From a virus: a stretch of 54,809 bases of DNA. The DNA lies in IMG/VR virus record IMGVR_UViG_3300012985_000013, positions 1 to 54,809 of that record; one strand, given 5' to 3'. Position 1 is the first letter of the stretch; each line of letters begins with the position of its first letter. The translations under genes were made by a program, and so were the position numbers. This document shows, piece after piece, positions 28,930-37,263 of the stretch. Below the pieces are notes generated by a model. It searched no databases and had not been told where the DNA came from. It saw only the letters and a list, made by a program, of their open reading frames with translations.

Positions 28930-30038
28930 CCACCACGCTCACCGACGAACGTCCCATCCCGGGGCCGGTCTGGGACAAGAGCAAGCCCGAGACGCGCCAG
29001 CCGTGGCTCGACTTCCGTGCCCCCGGTATCACGGCGACGCAGATCCGCGACTGGGGCAATGCCTCGAAGCGCCGGAAGATCATCGACGAGAAGGTCAGCG
29101 GCGTGTTCGAGGATCTCTCGCACCTGCCCTACGTCGCGCACGGCAACCGTCGCGAGCCCGTCATCGCCGAGTGGGCGCAGGGCCGGTTCGGCATCACCCC
29201 CTGCGAGAACACGTTCGCCCGCCCTGACAATCCGCGGCACCTCGCCTCGCCGGATGGCATCTCACTGGACCCGTTCACGCGAGAGCTTCTCATCGGCGCC
29301 GACGCCGTGGTCATGGAGATCAAGACGTCGAAGAACGACCTGACCCCGGGCCTCATGGACGAGGGGCGCCACCTCATCGAGGTCGGCGTCGGCTCGCCGT
29401 TCGACCGGGCTGGCTACTACATCCAGATCCAGTGGCAGATGTACGTGATGAACGCCACGGCGACGCTGTTCGTCTACGAGCAGCACGACGACATCGTCAA
29501 CCCGGAGACGGGCACGTTCACGCCGCTGGGCCCGCCGGAGTACGCGTGGATCCAGCGCGACGACGCGCTCATCCAGGTGCTCGTCGACACCGTCGCGCCG
29601 CGGGCGCTCGCGGAGATCGACGCGGCGCGCGTCGCCCTCAAGCCGGATGACCTTCCGCCGGCCAGCACCTTCCCCAGCGAGGACGCCGTGCTCGTGCAGG
29701 AGGTTGTGCTCGCCCGCACCGCGGCGTCGACCGCTGAGACGTCCCGCGAGCGCGCCTGGAACACACTGCAGGAGAAGTACGTCGGCGAGGGCAAGCCCGA
29801 CATCGAGAAGCTGGACCTCGGCTTCGCGTGGTTCACCGTCTCGACAAGCACGCCGGCGCCGAAGGTCACCCGTCGCGTCGAGACGGACTGGAGCGCGGTG
29901 AAGGCCGGACTGACCCCGCTGCAGGTGAAGAAGCTGGATGCGCTGATCGAGAAGCACACCAAGGAGGTCGTCACGACGACGCCCGGCAAGCCCACCCAGA
30001 AGATGACCATCACCGAGAAGAAGGGCAAGAGCGCGTGA
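28926..30038 (+). CDS. RecE/YqaJ-like exonuclease (PD-(D/E)xK)
   Basis: This 370-aa protein has the PD-(D/E)xK exonuclease layout: GITATQI near the start, GNRREPVIAEWA (about residues 77-88), ASPDGI (about 107), VMEIKTSK (about 128-135) and a helix with Q and Y (YYIQIQWQMYV at about 163). It should resect DNA ends so that RecT-type protein can anneal strands. It lies three genes before recT, the classical exonuclease-annealase pair. Confidence 0.88.
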   Translation: MTTTLTDERPIPGPVWDKSKPETRQPWLDFRAPGITATQIRDWGNASKRRKIIDEKVSGVFEDLSHLPYVAHGNRREPVIAEWAQGRFGITPCENTFARPDNPRHLASPDGISLDPFTRELLIGADAVVMEIKTSKNDLTPGLMDEGRHLIEVGVGSPFDRAGYYIQIQWQMYVMNATATLFVYEQHDDIVNPETGTFTPLGPPEYAWIQRDDALIQVLVDTVAPRALAEIDAARVALKPDDLPPASTFPSEDAVLVQEVVLARTAASTAETSRERAWNTLQEKYVGEGKPDIEKLDLGFAWFTVSTSTPAPKVTRRVETDWSAVKAGLTPLQVKKLDALIEKHTKEVVTTTPGKPTQKMTITEKKGKSA

Positions 30039-30358
30039 ACGCAGGAACCGCAGTCACCAAGCCCATCCAGAAGCAGTTCATGCGGTGGGAGGGCGGCGCC
30101 GCGGCGGCCACACCGATCATCGACTGGGTGCTCGCGAACGGCGGCACGGTTCGCTATCACGAGCCGACACCTCACGACCTCTACAAGGGGACCGCGCTCG
30201 AGACGGTCGAGCCGGAGCACCTCGTGATCGACACGCTTGAGGGCATCATGCGCGCCGACGTCGGCGACGTCATCATCCGCGGCGTGCGCGGCGAGTTCTA
30301 CCCGTGCAAGCCCGACGTCTTCGAGCGCACCTACGACGTGTTCGAGGAGCCCGCATGA
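30035..30358 (+). CDS. Conserved phage protein (RADVGDVIIRGVRGEFYPCKPD)
   Basis: This 107-aa protein has a GTG start in a GTGA overlap. Near its end it has GVRGEFYPCKPDVFERTYD. A similar PGD-type motif with YPCKPDIF occurs in a widespread phage family often called PGDYG-like. Its function is unknown. Confidence 0.78.
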   Translation: MNAGTAVTKPIQKQFMRWEGGAAAATPIIDWVLANGGTVRYHEPTPHDLYKGTALETVEPEHLVIDTLEGIMRADVGDVIIRGVRGEFYPCKPDVFERTYDVFEEPA

Positions 30359-30729
30359 TCCGCCACATCATCATCGGCGGCCGCCAGGTCGGCAAGACGC
30401 AGCGCGTCCTGGAGCACATGCTCGAGAACAGCGACACCGTCTACGTCGCCCACACCGCGCACGCCGCGCAGGTCGCCTACGACCGCGTCATCGACTCGCT
30501 CGAAGAGCGCGGCACGACGTGGGACGACAGCGTCAAGCGCCGCTTCCGCGAGCGCTTCATGTCCTGGGAGCAGGCCGCCGACCCGCGCCGGTTCGGCCGA
30601 CCGCGCCCGGTCGTGATCGACAACGCCGACCTCATGCTCCAGGCCATCTTCGGGCGCATCGACATCATGACGATGGGCGCCCCGCTCGACCTCCAGATCC
30701 TCAGCTACGAAGGGAACCCCGATGACTGA
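30355..30729 (+). CDS. Small P-loop NTPase-like protein
   Basis: This 124-aa protein begins MIRHIIIGGRQVGKTQ, a Walker A motif (GGRQVGKT), and later has PVVIDNAD (about residues 83-90), a Walker B-like strand. It lies between the exonuclease and recT, so a recombination or DNA-handling role is plausible, though it is short for a helicase. Confidence 0.75.
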   Translation: MIRHIIIGGRQVGKTQRVLEHMLENSDTVYVAHTAHAAQVAYDRVIDSLEERGTTWDDSVKRRFRERFMSWEQAADPRRFGRPRPVVIDNADLMLQAIFGRIDIMTMGAPLDLQILSYEGNPDD

Positions 30730-31759
30730 CCAGCCCAGCAAGGAGATCGCGCGCGTCGGCACGTACGCGACGACGTCACTCAGCGAGCGCCAGCGCTACG
30801 CACTCGCCCTCTCCGAGGCGGGCGACCTCGTCCCGAAGAACTTCTGGACGAAGCCCGCACCGGCGCCCGGGGGCGGCCTCATCCCGGCGCACCCCAACCC
30901 GGGTGCGATCCTCTACATGCTCGAAGTCGCCGCGATGCTCGGCGTGAACCCGATGGTCGGGCTTACGAACATCCACATCATCGAGGGGAAGCCGAGTCTG
31001 TCGGCCAACCTGCAGGCTGCGCTCGTGCGCGAGGCTGGCCACAAGATGCGGATCACCGTACAGGGTGAGGGCGAGAATGCCGTCGCAATCGTCCAGATCA
31101 TCCGTTCTGACGACCCCGACTTCACCTTCGAGGTCCGCTGGGGCCGCGCCGAGGCCACCGCCGCCGGCGTGCTGAACAAGGACAACTGGAAGAAGTACTA
31201 CCGCGCCATGCTCAAGGCCCGCGCGATCACCGAGTGTATCCGCGAGGCGTGCCCCGAGGTGCTCATGGGTGCGACGTACTCGCCGGACGAACTCGGCGCG
31301 GCGACCGACGACCAGGGCGAGCCGGTCGACCTCCAGCAGGTGCCGACGCACGACAGCATGTCGAGCGGCGCACCCGCCGGCGCGCCGCGGCCGGAGACGC
31401 CGATCGTCGACACGCGCCCCACCGACGCGGCCGCGGCCGCATCCGACAGCGACAGCCCACGCGACTGGGGCAAAGCGATCACCGACCTCACCAGCAAGGC
31501 CGAGGCGCAGGCGCTGTATCGCGAAGCGCGCGCCGGCGGGCTCCTGGAGACTCCGGTGAAGATCGGACGACGCAAGCCTCGCCCACTCGGCGAGATCATC
31601 ACCGAGGTTGGTCAGGCGTTCGCCGAAGCTGAGGCCGCCAGCGAGCAGCCCGAGCAGCAGGAGGATGTCGTGCACGCCGAGGTCGACGGCGACGAGGGCG
31701 CACCGGCCGTGCTCGGCGACGACGACCCGAACGTCCAGGATGCCGAGATCATCGGCTGA
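30722..31759 (+). CDS. recT: RecT-family single-strand annealing protein
   Basis: This 345-aa protein anneals complementary DNA strands during phage recombination. The RecT core includes GAILYMLEVAAMLGVNPMVG (about residues 60-80), IIEGKPSLSANLQAALVREAG, WKKYYRAMLKARAITECIRE and CPEVLMGATYSPDELG (about 179-195). The C-terminal 120 residues are an acidic, Ala/Pro-rich tail. The exonuclease is encoded just upstream. Confidence 0.9.
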   Translation: MTDQPSKEIARVGTYATTSLSERQRYALALSEAGDLVPKNFWTKPAPAPGGGLIPAHPNPGAILYMLEVAAMLGVNPMVGLTNIHIIEGKPSLSANLQAALVREAGHKMRITVQGEGENAVAIVQIIRSDDPDFTFEVRWGRAEATAAGVLNKDNWKKYYRAMLKARAITECIREACPEVLMGATYSPDELGAATDDQGEPVDLQQVPTHDSMSSGAPAGAPRPETPIVDTRPTDAAAAASDSDSPRDWGKAITDLTSKAEAQALYREARAGGLLETPVKIGRRKPRPLGEIITEVGQAFAEAEAASEQPEQQEDVVHAEVDGDEGAPAVLGDDDPNVQDAEIIG

Positions 31760-31799
31760 CCTCGCGACGCTGTACGGCGATCTGCGGGCCTAGAAATCT

Positions 31800-31843
31800 C
31801 GCCAGCGCCGGTTGGACCAGGGGGGCTCCAATCGGCGTTGGCG
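31800..31843 (+). terminator. Hairpin after recT
   Basis: The arms CGCCAGCGCCGGTTGGA and TCCAATCGGCGTTGGCG pair over 17 positions in RNA with two G-U pairs and a 10-base loop. It lies 41 bp after the recT stop. Confidence 0.65.
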
Positions 31844-31882
31844 GGCTAACGTCGCGAGGATGGCGTGGGAAACGGAGGGAAC

Positions 31883-32083
31883 GTGTCGACCATCAGATGG
31901 GTCGAAGTGATCGACGATGGCCTCATGCGCGAGATGACGCGTAGTCAGGTCGAGCACCTCGCTCGCCAAGCGAAACGCGAGGAGTTCGATCGCAGGCACC
32001 CACGATGCGATGTCTGCGGTCAATTCCTCGGGGGCACGTCGCATTTCTACCAGGACTACTGGGGGGAGTGGGATCACGTATGA
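31883..32083 (+). CDS. Small CxxC protein
   Basis: This 66-aa protein contains CDVCGQFLGG in its C-terminal half, a possible half zinc ribbon. It starts at a GTG just behind CGGAGGGAA. A second GTG six codons upstream is the alternative. It overlaps the next gene by 4 bp. Confidence 0.66.
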   Translation: MSTIRWVEVIDDGLMREMTRSQVEHLARQAKREEFDRRHPRCDVCGQFLGGTSHFYQDYWGEWDHV

Positions 32084-32352
32084 GCAAGTACAAGTTCTAC
32101 GAACCCGACCCGGGGACACTGCCGGAGATCGACGGCGTCATCACCGCCGACGGCCTCGTCGCGAAGGGTCCGAAGTACGCACGGAAGATCAACGGCAAGG
32201 TCCAGATCACCGCCGAGGGGCACGCCCTGCTCGGCGACCAGCTGCGGGCGCGAGCCCGCGAGAACGAAGGGAAATGGCATGGAGTCACAGGAGTCCACGA
32301 CACAGCACCACCCCAGCCTGGGATTCGAGAGCTACCACGGGACGCGCGGTGA
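32080..32352 (+). CDS. Hypothetical phage protein
   Basis: This 90-aa protein starts in an ATGA overlap. It has a strand-rich N-terminus and a basic helical part. Its last 24 codons overlap the next gene by 74 bp, more than elsewhere in this genome, so the C-terminus is the least certain part. Confidence 0.6.
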   Translation: MSKYKFYEPDPGTLPEIDGVITADGLVAKGPKYARKINGKVQITAEGHALLGDQLRARARENEGKWHGVTGVHDTAPPQPGIRELPRDAR

Positions 32353-32821
32353 CAGCGGGTCGGCCGCCAGCCGCGAGGCGGCGCAGGCCGACTACGACAA
32401 CGGCGTGACGAACCGGCTGCAGCTGCAGATCCTCGACGCCGCTCTCGCCCGCGGCCGCCGCGGTGTCACCGCCGCCGAGATGCGCGAGTTCACGCAGGAG
32501 CACCACGGTCGCGTGTCGAGCGCGATCACGAAGCTGCATATTGCCGGCAAGCTCGTCGCCTTGACGGAGCGCCGCGGCCACGGCGGCATCTACGTCACGC
32601 CCGAGAATGTCGACGGTCGCGAGACGCGCCCGTACAAGCGGCAGCGGAAGGAGCCGAGCGAGGAGGAGATCGTCGGCGTCATCCTGGCCCACCCGCAGAC
32701 CATCCCCCTGCGCGGTAATCGCGACTTCTTCTGGCATTGCGGGTGCGGCTGGGCGTCCAAGCTGGGCCAGCAGGACCACCGCCACCACGTCGCCGAGAAG
32801 ATCGCGGAGGCGCTGTCATGA
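32279..32821 (+). CDS. Winged HTH protein with zinc-like C-terminus
   Basis: This 180-aa protein has a winged HTH (about residues 42-108): a helix NRLQLQILDAALARGRRGVT, then AAEMREFTQEHHGRVSSAITKLHIAGKLV and a wing (RRGHGGIYVTPEN). It resembles a HTH family common near the right end of actinophage early regions. GAAGGGAA precedes the ATG. The end includes HCGCGW. Confidence 0.8.
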   Translation: MESQESTTQHHPSLGFESYHGTRGDSGSAASREAAQADYDNGVTNRLQLQILDAALARGRRGVTAAEMREFTQEHHGRVSSAITKLHIAGKLVALTERRGHGGIYVTPENVDGRETRPYKRQRKEPSEEEIVGVILAHPQTIPLRGNRDFFWHCGCGWASKLGQQDHRHHVAEKIAEALS

Positions 32822-33087
32822 GCCAGCTGGACGACAAGATCCGTGAGATCGAGAAGTACGCCGGCAGTGAGGGCCCGTACTGGGCCCGCCTCCTCGAGGT
32901 CTGCCACGGCGACGTGCGCAGCGCGGCGATGCTCGACCTCGCGCACGACGGCGACACGTGGTGGCCCGACATGCGGCGTCGGCCGTTCGCCGGCGACGAG
33001 GAACTCAAGATGCTCTACCGCGAGATGGCGCAGGCGCAGACCCGTCTGCGCCAGGCGATCATGAAGAGGCTCTGGGGGGACCGATGA
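32818..33087 (+). CDS. Hypothetical helical protein
   Basis: This 89-aa protein starts in an ATGA overlap. It is helical throughout, with an acidic and Trp-rich middle (DLAHDGDTWWPDMRRRPFAG). No domain is recognised. Confidence 0.7.
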   Translation: MSQLDDKIREIEKYAGSEGPYWARLLEVCHGDVRSAAMLDLAHDGDTWWPDMRRRPFAGDEELKMLYREMAQAQTRLRQAIMKRLWGDR

Positions 33088-33395
33088 CCGACCAGCTACT
33101 CGCGCAGCTACGCGAACTGCACCACGATGCGCCGAAGATGCGCTGCGGCGCCCGCAAGACTGAGACGGTCGAGCACCAGTTCAGCGGTCGCATCTCCACC
33201 GCGCTGCTCGTCTGCACGCTCGACGTCGGCCATGACGGCGACGAGCACAAGGACGCGATCTGCTGCTGGCGATTCCACACCTTCACTGGTGCCGACCCGA
33301 TGCCCGAGGATGTGTGGCGCGGGGAAAGCTGTTCCTGCGGCTCGCTGAGTTGCAAGACGCGAGCCCTGCTCGACGAGGCCGGCGTCCCTGGGTAG
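33084..33395 (+). CDS. Hypothetical Cys/His-rich protein
   Basis: This 103-aa protein is the last of the plus-strand arm. It has many Cys and His residues (CTLDVGHDGDEH, CCWRFH, CSCGSLSCK), probably a metal-binding fold. A 15-bp palindrome and the bidirectional terminator follow. Confidence 0.72.
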   Translation: MTDQLLAQLRELHHDAPKMRCGARKTETVEHQFSGRISTALLVCTLDVGHDGDEHKDAICCWRFHTFTGADPMPEDVWRGESCSCGSLSCKTRALLDEAGVPG

Positions 33396-33397
33396 CC

Positions 33398-33412
33398 GCC
33401 CCAATCTGGGGC
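33398..33412. repeat. 15-bp palindrome at arm end
   Basis: The copy reads GCCCCAATCTGGGGC. It lies 2 bp after the last plus-strand stop and directly before the bidirectional terminator. Confidence 0.85.
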
Positions 33413-33418
33413 ACGAGA

Positions 33419-33451
33419 AGACCCCCCGAGGGCATCGCTCTCGGGGGGTCT
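33419..33451. terminator. Bidirectional terminator between converging arms
   Basis: The arms AGACCCCCCGAG and CTCGGGGGGTCT form a perfect GC-rich stem between the last plus-strand gene and the last minus-strand gene. Its position at the only convergent junction supports termination in both directions. Confidence 0.85.
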
Positions 33452-33478
33452 GATGCGAAGGGAATCCGCGCGGCCAGT

Positions 33479-33943
33479 CTACTCGAGGCGGTCCGGCGTA
33501 CGGGTCACGTCAGCAGGGTTTGTGGGCACCGCGCCGGTCACGGCGTCGTGCACGACCTGCTGGGCGACGGCCGAGGCCACGGGCACCGCGGCATCCGCGA
33601 TTGCTGCCTGCTTCTCCTCGGCCTCCATGGCTGCCTTCGCGGCGGCGCCGCGCTGCAGATTGGGTGCGACCTGCTTCCAGAAGTTCTGGTACGAGGTGAT
33701 CGACACGACGAGGATGAGCAGGATCGTCGACACGATCGACAGGCCCTCGAACGCACCGGTGATCCAGGCGGTCACGATGCCGGCCACCGCGGCGAACGCG
33801 AACGCAACGAGCGACTTCGCCCACTTCGGCCACGTCGCGTTGACAATGAGGTTCAGCACCAGAGGTGCCAGGAAGCCGATGATGAGCGCGAGCATCGCCG
33901 CGTCGGTCATACCCTCGGGGATCTCGATGTTCATGGTGCCCAT
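33479..33943 (-). CDS. Holin-like membrane protein
   Basis: This 154-aa protein has hydrophobic segments at about residues 14-35, 45-65 and 70-90 (LALIIGFLAPLVLNLIV, SLVAFAFAAVAGIVTAWITG, IVSTILLILVVSITSY), followed by an Ala-rich soluble tail. Its place at the end of the lysis cassette, two genes after the endolysin, fits a holin that permeabilises the membrane. An internal ATG three codons in is an alternative start. Confidence 0.75.
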   Translation of the reverse strand: MGTMNIEIPEGMTDAAMLALIIGFLAPLVLNLIVNATWPKWAKSLVAFAFAAVAGIVTAWITGAFEGLSIVSTILLILVVSITSYQNFWKQVAPNLQRGAAAKAAMEAEEKQAAIADAAVPVASAVAQQVVHDAVTGAVPTNPADVTRTPDRLE

Positions 33944-33949
33944 TCTCTC

Positions 33950-34351
33950 TTAGACGTCCTCGTTGATGGTAACGGGCGGCTGCGGTGCCGTCTGCTCCAG
34001 TTCGTCCGGCATGAAGCGGTGGATCCACATCAGCAGCGTGCGGATGTACGAGATCGCCGCCCAGTACTGCCGGTTGCGGCGGTCCAGTGAGGCCTGCAGT
34101 TCGGCGACCGTCGTCTCCAGTTCGCCGAGACGTCGCTGCATCGGCTCGAGAAGCACCTTCGTCTGCGTCTCGATGATCGACTGCCAGCGCTTGGCCTCGG
34201 CGTCGTCCTCTGCGATCTCGGTAGTCTGCACGCCGATCTTCTTGTCGTGCTGCAGCCGGCGCCACGCGACGATGCCGCCCGTGCCGAACAGGCCAACAAC
34301 GATAACGCCCGCGAATGTCCAGACCGGTGACCAGTCAAACATCCCCCGCAT
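33950..34351 (-). CDS. Membrane protein with coiled coil in lysis cassette
   Basis: This 133-aa protein has one transmembrane helix (about residues 10-28, PVWTFAGVIVVGLFGTGGIV), then a long charged coiled coil with LEPMQRRLGELETTVAELQA (about 65-95). This layout is common in actinophage lysis cassettes. The exact function (holin, antiholin or spanin-like) is unknown. Confidence 0.7.
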   Translation of the reverse strand: MRGMFDWSPVWTFAGVIVVGLFGTGGIVAWRRLQHDKKIGVQTTEIAEDDAEAKRWQSIIETQTKVLLEPMQRRLGELETTVAELQASLDRRNRQYWAAISYIRTLLMWIHRFMPDELEQTAPQPPVTINEDV

Positions 34352-34751
34352 CCCCCCGAGTCGCTTCGTGCTGCTCCCTCAACTTAGCGGCGTGCGCGGC
34401 GCACAGCAGCGCACGCGCGCAGAAGGATGCGGCAAGAGCGGCCAGGAGGATCGTTCCTGGGAGCGCTTGGATGTTCCGGTAGCTAGCGGCTACCGACATC
34501 AAGACGAAGGGGGTGAGCGATGCCGCGGCGAACCATGCCGCGATCCACTCCCACCGGAAGCGGTTCCATGCCGCACCAGCACCAGCGACCCCCGATGTCG
34601 CTACCACCGCCGCCCCGAACACATCACCGAGGATGTTGCTCGGGTCATTCACCACGATGCTCGCGATTCCCCCCAGCGTCACCAGCCACCACGCGGTCGC
34701 GAGGGCCGCGCGGACGATCAGCCGCTGACGAGGGGGGAGCCACGAGTACAT
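34335..34751 (-). CDS. Multi-pass membrane protein in lysis cassette
   Basis: This 138-aa protein has about four hydrophobic segments (ALATAWWLVTLGGIASIVV, VFGAAVVATSGVAGAG, WIAAWFAAASLTPFVLMSVA and ILLAALAASFCARALLCA). Located between endolysin and coiled-coil protein, it is likely a holin or accessory membrane protein. Confidence 0.7.
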   Translation of the reverse strand: MYSWLPPRQRLIVRAALATAWWLVTLGGIASIVVNDPSNILGDVFGAAVVATSGVAGAGAAWNRFRWEWIAAWFAAASLTPFVLMSVAASYRNIQALPGTILLAALAASFCARALLCAAHAAKLREQHEATRGDAGDV

Positions 34752-34757
34752 CTGGGG

Positions 34758-35600
34758 CTAGCTGCCTGTCTTGCTGGGCGCCTTGAGGATCGCGAGGATC
34801 TCGTCGGACTTCGCCACCGCCTCGCGGCGGCGCGACCAGACTCCGTTCGCCTCCAGCTTCCCCGTTTCCGGGTTGAGCACCTGGCCCGTGGTCGTGTTGA
34901 CCACGTTGCGCGGGATGCCCATACCGTCGAGGTAGTCCAGGAACGACGCCGTGTTGAGCTTGTGCAGTTCGTCTGTGGCCGAGTTCACCATGCGGGTGAT
35001 GTCGGCCTGCGCCTGCGTGGCGTTGTGGCTGATGAACTCCTCGCCGATGGCGTAGAAGTGCTTTCCGTTGAGCAGGATCGACTGCGTCATCCCGTCCTCC
35101 TTGTTCTTGCCGCCGTCGCTCGGCGGGGTCTTCCAGACGTTCTTCACCTTGAAGTGCCAGCCCTCGCCGAAGCCATCACCCTCGGCGACGAGGTCGAACT
35201 CGGCGGCGTGCGCACGGATCCATCGCCCGCGCGTCGACGACGCCGTCATGACGCCGGCATCCGCGCCGGTGTCGCGGATGTCGACCGCGCCGTTGCTGCC
35301 CTGGATCTGGTGGTTGGCCTGCGGCGAGTTCGGCGCGGCCACCGTGCCGAGCGGCGAGATCCGATACCAGAGCACGCCGTTCCACCAGCGCGTGTCGTAG
35401 ACACGGCGGCCGTTGACGTTGCCGGCGGTCACGTAGCGCGCGCGGAAGATGGCCTCCTGTTCCGCCTCCAGGCGCACGCCGGATGAGACGATCACTCGCA
35501 CGCCGAAGTTCCTGAACAGCGCGTCGTTCAGCCGCTCGATCTGGTAGGCCATCCACGGCGTCAGGCGCGCGCCGTCGCGCCACACCCACTGCTCAGCCAT
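34758..35600 (-). CDS. lysA: Endolysin, M15 peptidase (VanY-like)
   Basis: This 280-aa protein cleaves peptidoglycan cross-bridges at lysis. The N-terminal half is a zinc peptidase of the M15 / D-Ala-D-Ala carboxypeptidase type: SSGVRLEAEQ, then NHQIQGSNGAVDI (the HxxG and AxD zinc ligand region) and EGWHFKV (the WH ligand). The C-terminal 90 residues probably bind the cell wall. It overlaps the upstream small gene by 8 bp. Confidence 0.86.
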   Translation of the reverse strand: MAEQWVWRDGARLTPWMAYQIERLNDALFRNFGVRVIVSSGVRLEAEQEAIFRARYVTAGNVNGRRVYDTRWWNGVLWYRISPLGTVAAPNSPQANHQIQGSNGAVDIRDTGADAGVMTASSTRGRWIRAHAAEFDLVAEGDGFGEGWHFKVKNVWKTPPSDGGKNKEDGMTQSILLNGKHFYAIGEEFISHNATQAQADITRMVNSATDELHKLNTASFLDYLDGMGIPRNVVNTTTGQVLNPETGKLEANGVWSRRREAVAKSDEILAILKAPSKTGS

Positions 35601-35874
35601 CGCTCGGCTCCTCCCGGTCCGTCTCCAGGCCGCCGCCGGTCGACTGCGACACGGTGTACTCGATCGGCGTCGCCGTGACGATCACCAGCCGGTCGTCCTC
35701 GCCGAGTGCAAAGGCGTCAGCCAGACCGTCCTCGTCGATGTCGCCGATGTCGATCGGGATCTGCGGATCCCGCACGCCGCTCTTGCGCCACGCGAGCAGC
35801 GCGGCGACCGTGACTTCCTTCTCCTCGTCGCTCATGCGCGCAAGGAACTCGTCGGCACGCTCTGTGTCCGTCAT
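35593..35874 (-). CDS. Hypothetical acidic protein
   Basis: This 93-aa protein precedes the endolysin. It contains IDIGDIDEDGLADAFALGED. It has no recognised domain and ends in an acidic tail. Confidence 0.7.
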   Translation of the reverse strand: MTDTERADEFLARMSDEEKEVTVAALLAWRKSGVRDPQIPIDIGDIDEDGLADAFALGEDDRLVIVTATPIEYTVSQSTGGGLETDREEPSDG

Positions 35875-35903
35875 GGATTTCCCCTCTCAGTCGATCGATT
35901 CTC

Positions 35904-36158
35904 TCAGTCCATCGGCTGAATCGCTGCGCGAATGTCCGCGTCGGAGATCACGCCGGTGTCGCGACCGGGGTCCGCGATGTTGCCAGCGATGGCGCTGTCC
36001 CACTTCTCGGCCCACCCGGGCGAGGCCGCGATCCTCCAGATGCGCTCATCGACCCAGCCCGGGTAGGGCTCATCCTTCTCCTGCTCTGCGGCGCAGGCGA
36101 TGAGGCGCGACCGGAATGAATTGCTGGCGACGATGGCGGCCATGCTCAGGTAGGACAC
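35904..36158 (-). CDS. Hypothetical phage protein next to tail fibre
   Basis: This 84-aa protein contains VASNSFRSRLIACAAEQEKD and PGWAEKWDSAI. Similar short helical proteins are frequent near tail fibre genes, but the function is unknown. Confidence 0.7.
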   Translation of the reverse strand: MSYLSMAAIVASNSFRSRLIACAAEQEKDEPYPGWVDERIWRIAASPGWAEKWDSAIAGNIADPGRDTGVISDADIRAAIQPMD

Positions 36159-36179
36159 GAGGAAACTCCTTGGGTGGGG

Positions 36180-37262
36180 CTACAGCGGGGTCTTGATGGT
36201 GGGGAGGATCACGGAGTTCTGGACGCCGCCGCCGATTGCGATGGTGCCGCTTGCGACGTAGGGGGAGAACTGGATAGTGCCGGACGTGTTGATGCGCCAC
36301 TGGCATGCCCCGAGGGTGCCGGCTACGCCGATCGCACCTGCGTCGCCGACACCCGCGGACGGGCGGAAGCCAGAGGGCAGCGTGCCGATGGTATAGAGCG
36401 TGCCCGCCGCCACGGCCAGCGCGCTCGTGCGGATCAGGATGGAGCCAGAGATCTCCAGGACGCCGCCCTGCAGGCGGTACTGGACGTTCATGAAGCCGGA
36501 TTCTGTAGCCCACCCCGATGCCAGCGTGAGTGTCGCCCACCCGCTGCCCAGGTTCGCCGGCGTCACCGCGCGGGTCGTGTCGGATCCCGCCTGCGCCTCG
36601 GCATCGGTAGCGAGTTCGACCAGGCCAGAGCGGGAGGTTGTCGCGGTGACAGAGGCCAGGCCCGCGGGCGTCACGGCGCGCACCGCATCCGTACCAGTCT
36701 GAGTCTCAGCGTTGGTCGCCAGTTCCACAACGCCGGACGCGCTGGTCGTCGCGGCCCCGGGGAGCGCGGCAGCCAGACCGGCTGGCGTCACGGCTCGAGT
36801 GGCGTCGGTCCCGGTCTGCGTCTCAGCCGTCGTGGCGAGTTCCACGATGCCCTGCAGGGCCGTGGTTGCCACCGGAAGATCGGCAGCTACGCCGATGATC
36901 TGCACCCAGTCAGTCCAGGTGCCGTTGTAATAGGAGCGCCGGTACTGCTTGCCGTTGAGGTAGTCGGTGTACACCTGCAGCACGAAGTCATTGGCGTACG
37001 TGGACCCGGAGACTTCCAGGTGGCCGGCACGGCTGGCCACCGGATAGTTCAGCGCCAGCGTGGCGTTGGCGTTGCTGCCCTGCAGATACCAGCCGGTCGC
37101 GGTGATGGTATTCAGGTCAATGCCCGCGCCGAGCGATGACAGGTCGGCGGCGAGACGGCTGGGGAGGCTGAACGTCTTCGCGAGCCTCGCCTCGAGCGCG
37201 TCGAGGCGCTGACGCATCCGATCGAAGACGCCCTGCGGCGTGCGGCCCCATGCGTCGCTCAT
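36180..37262 (-). CDS. Tail fibre / receptor-binding minor tail protein
   Basis: This 360-aa protein has an N-terminal helical segment (FDRMRQRLDALEARLAKTF), then a beta region. At about residues 135-240 there are three copies of a 28-residue repeat of form G(I/V/L)VELAT-AE-Q-G-D-TRAVTPA-L, typical of phage fibre stalks. The C-terminal 120 residues form a beta-rich tip (LEISGSILIRTSALAVAAG) with MNVQYRLQGG. The repeat and location at the tail-lysis junction support a fibre that binds the host surface. Confidence 0.84.
   Translation of the reverse strand: MSDAWGRTPQGVFDRMRQRLDALEARLAKTFSLPSRLAADLSSLGAGIDLNTITATGWYLQGSNANATLALNYPVASRAGHLEVSGSTYANDFVLQVYTDYLNGKQYRRSYYNGTWTDWVQIIGVAADLPVATTALQGIVELATTAETQTGTDATRAVTPAGLAAALPGAATTSASGVVELATNAETQTGTDAVRAVTPAGLASVTATTSRSGLVELATDAEAQAGSDTTRAVTPANLGSGWATLTLASGWATESGFMNVQYRLQGGVLEISGSILIRTSALAVAAGTLYTIGTLPSGFRPSAGVGDAGAIGVAGTLGACQWRINTSGTIQFSPYVASGTIAIGGGVQNSVILPTIKTPL
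36548..36850 (-). repeat. Tail fibre coding repeats (three units)
   Basis: Three in-frame units of about 85-115 bp encode ELATxAExQxGxDxxRAVTPAxL. They lie at about 36780-36850, 36665-36735 and 36548-36627. They reflect stalk repeats of the fibre gene and not a mobile element. Confidence 0.75.
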
Positions 37263-37263
37263 C

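Noticed and set aside
36548-36850. Tail fibre repeats as a mobile element or tandem DNA repeat
   Set aside because: The units are in frame, diverged at the DNA level and match a common fibre-stalk protein repeat.
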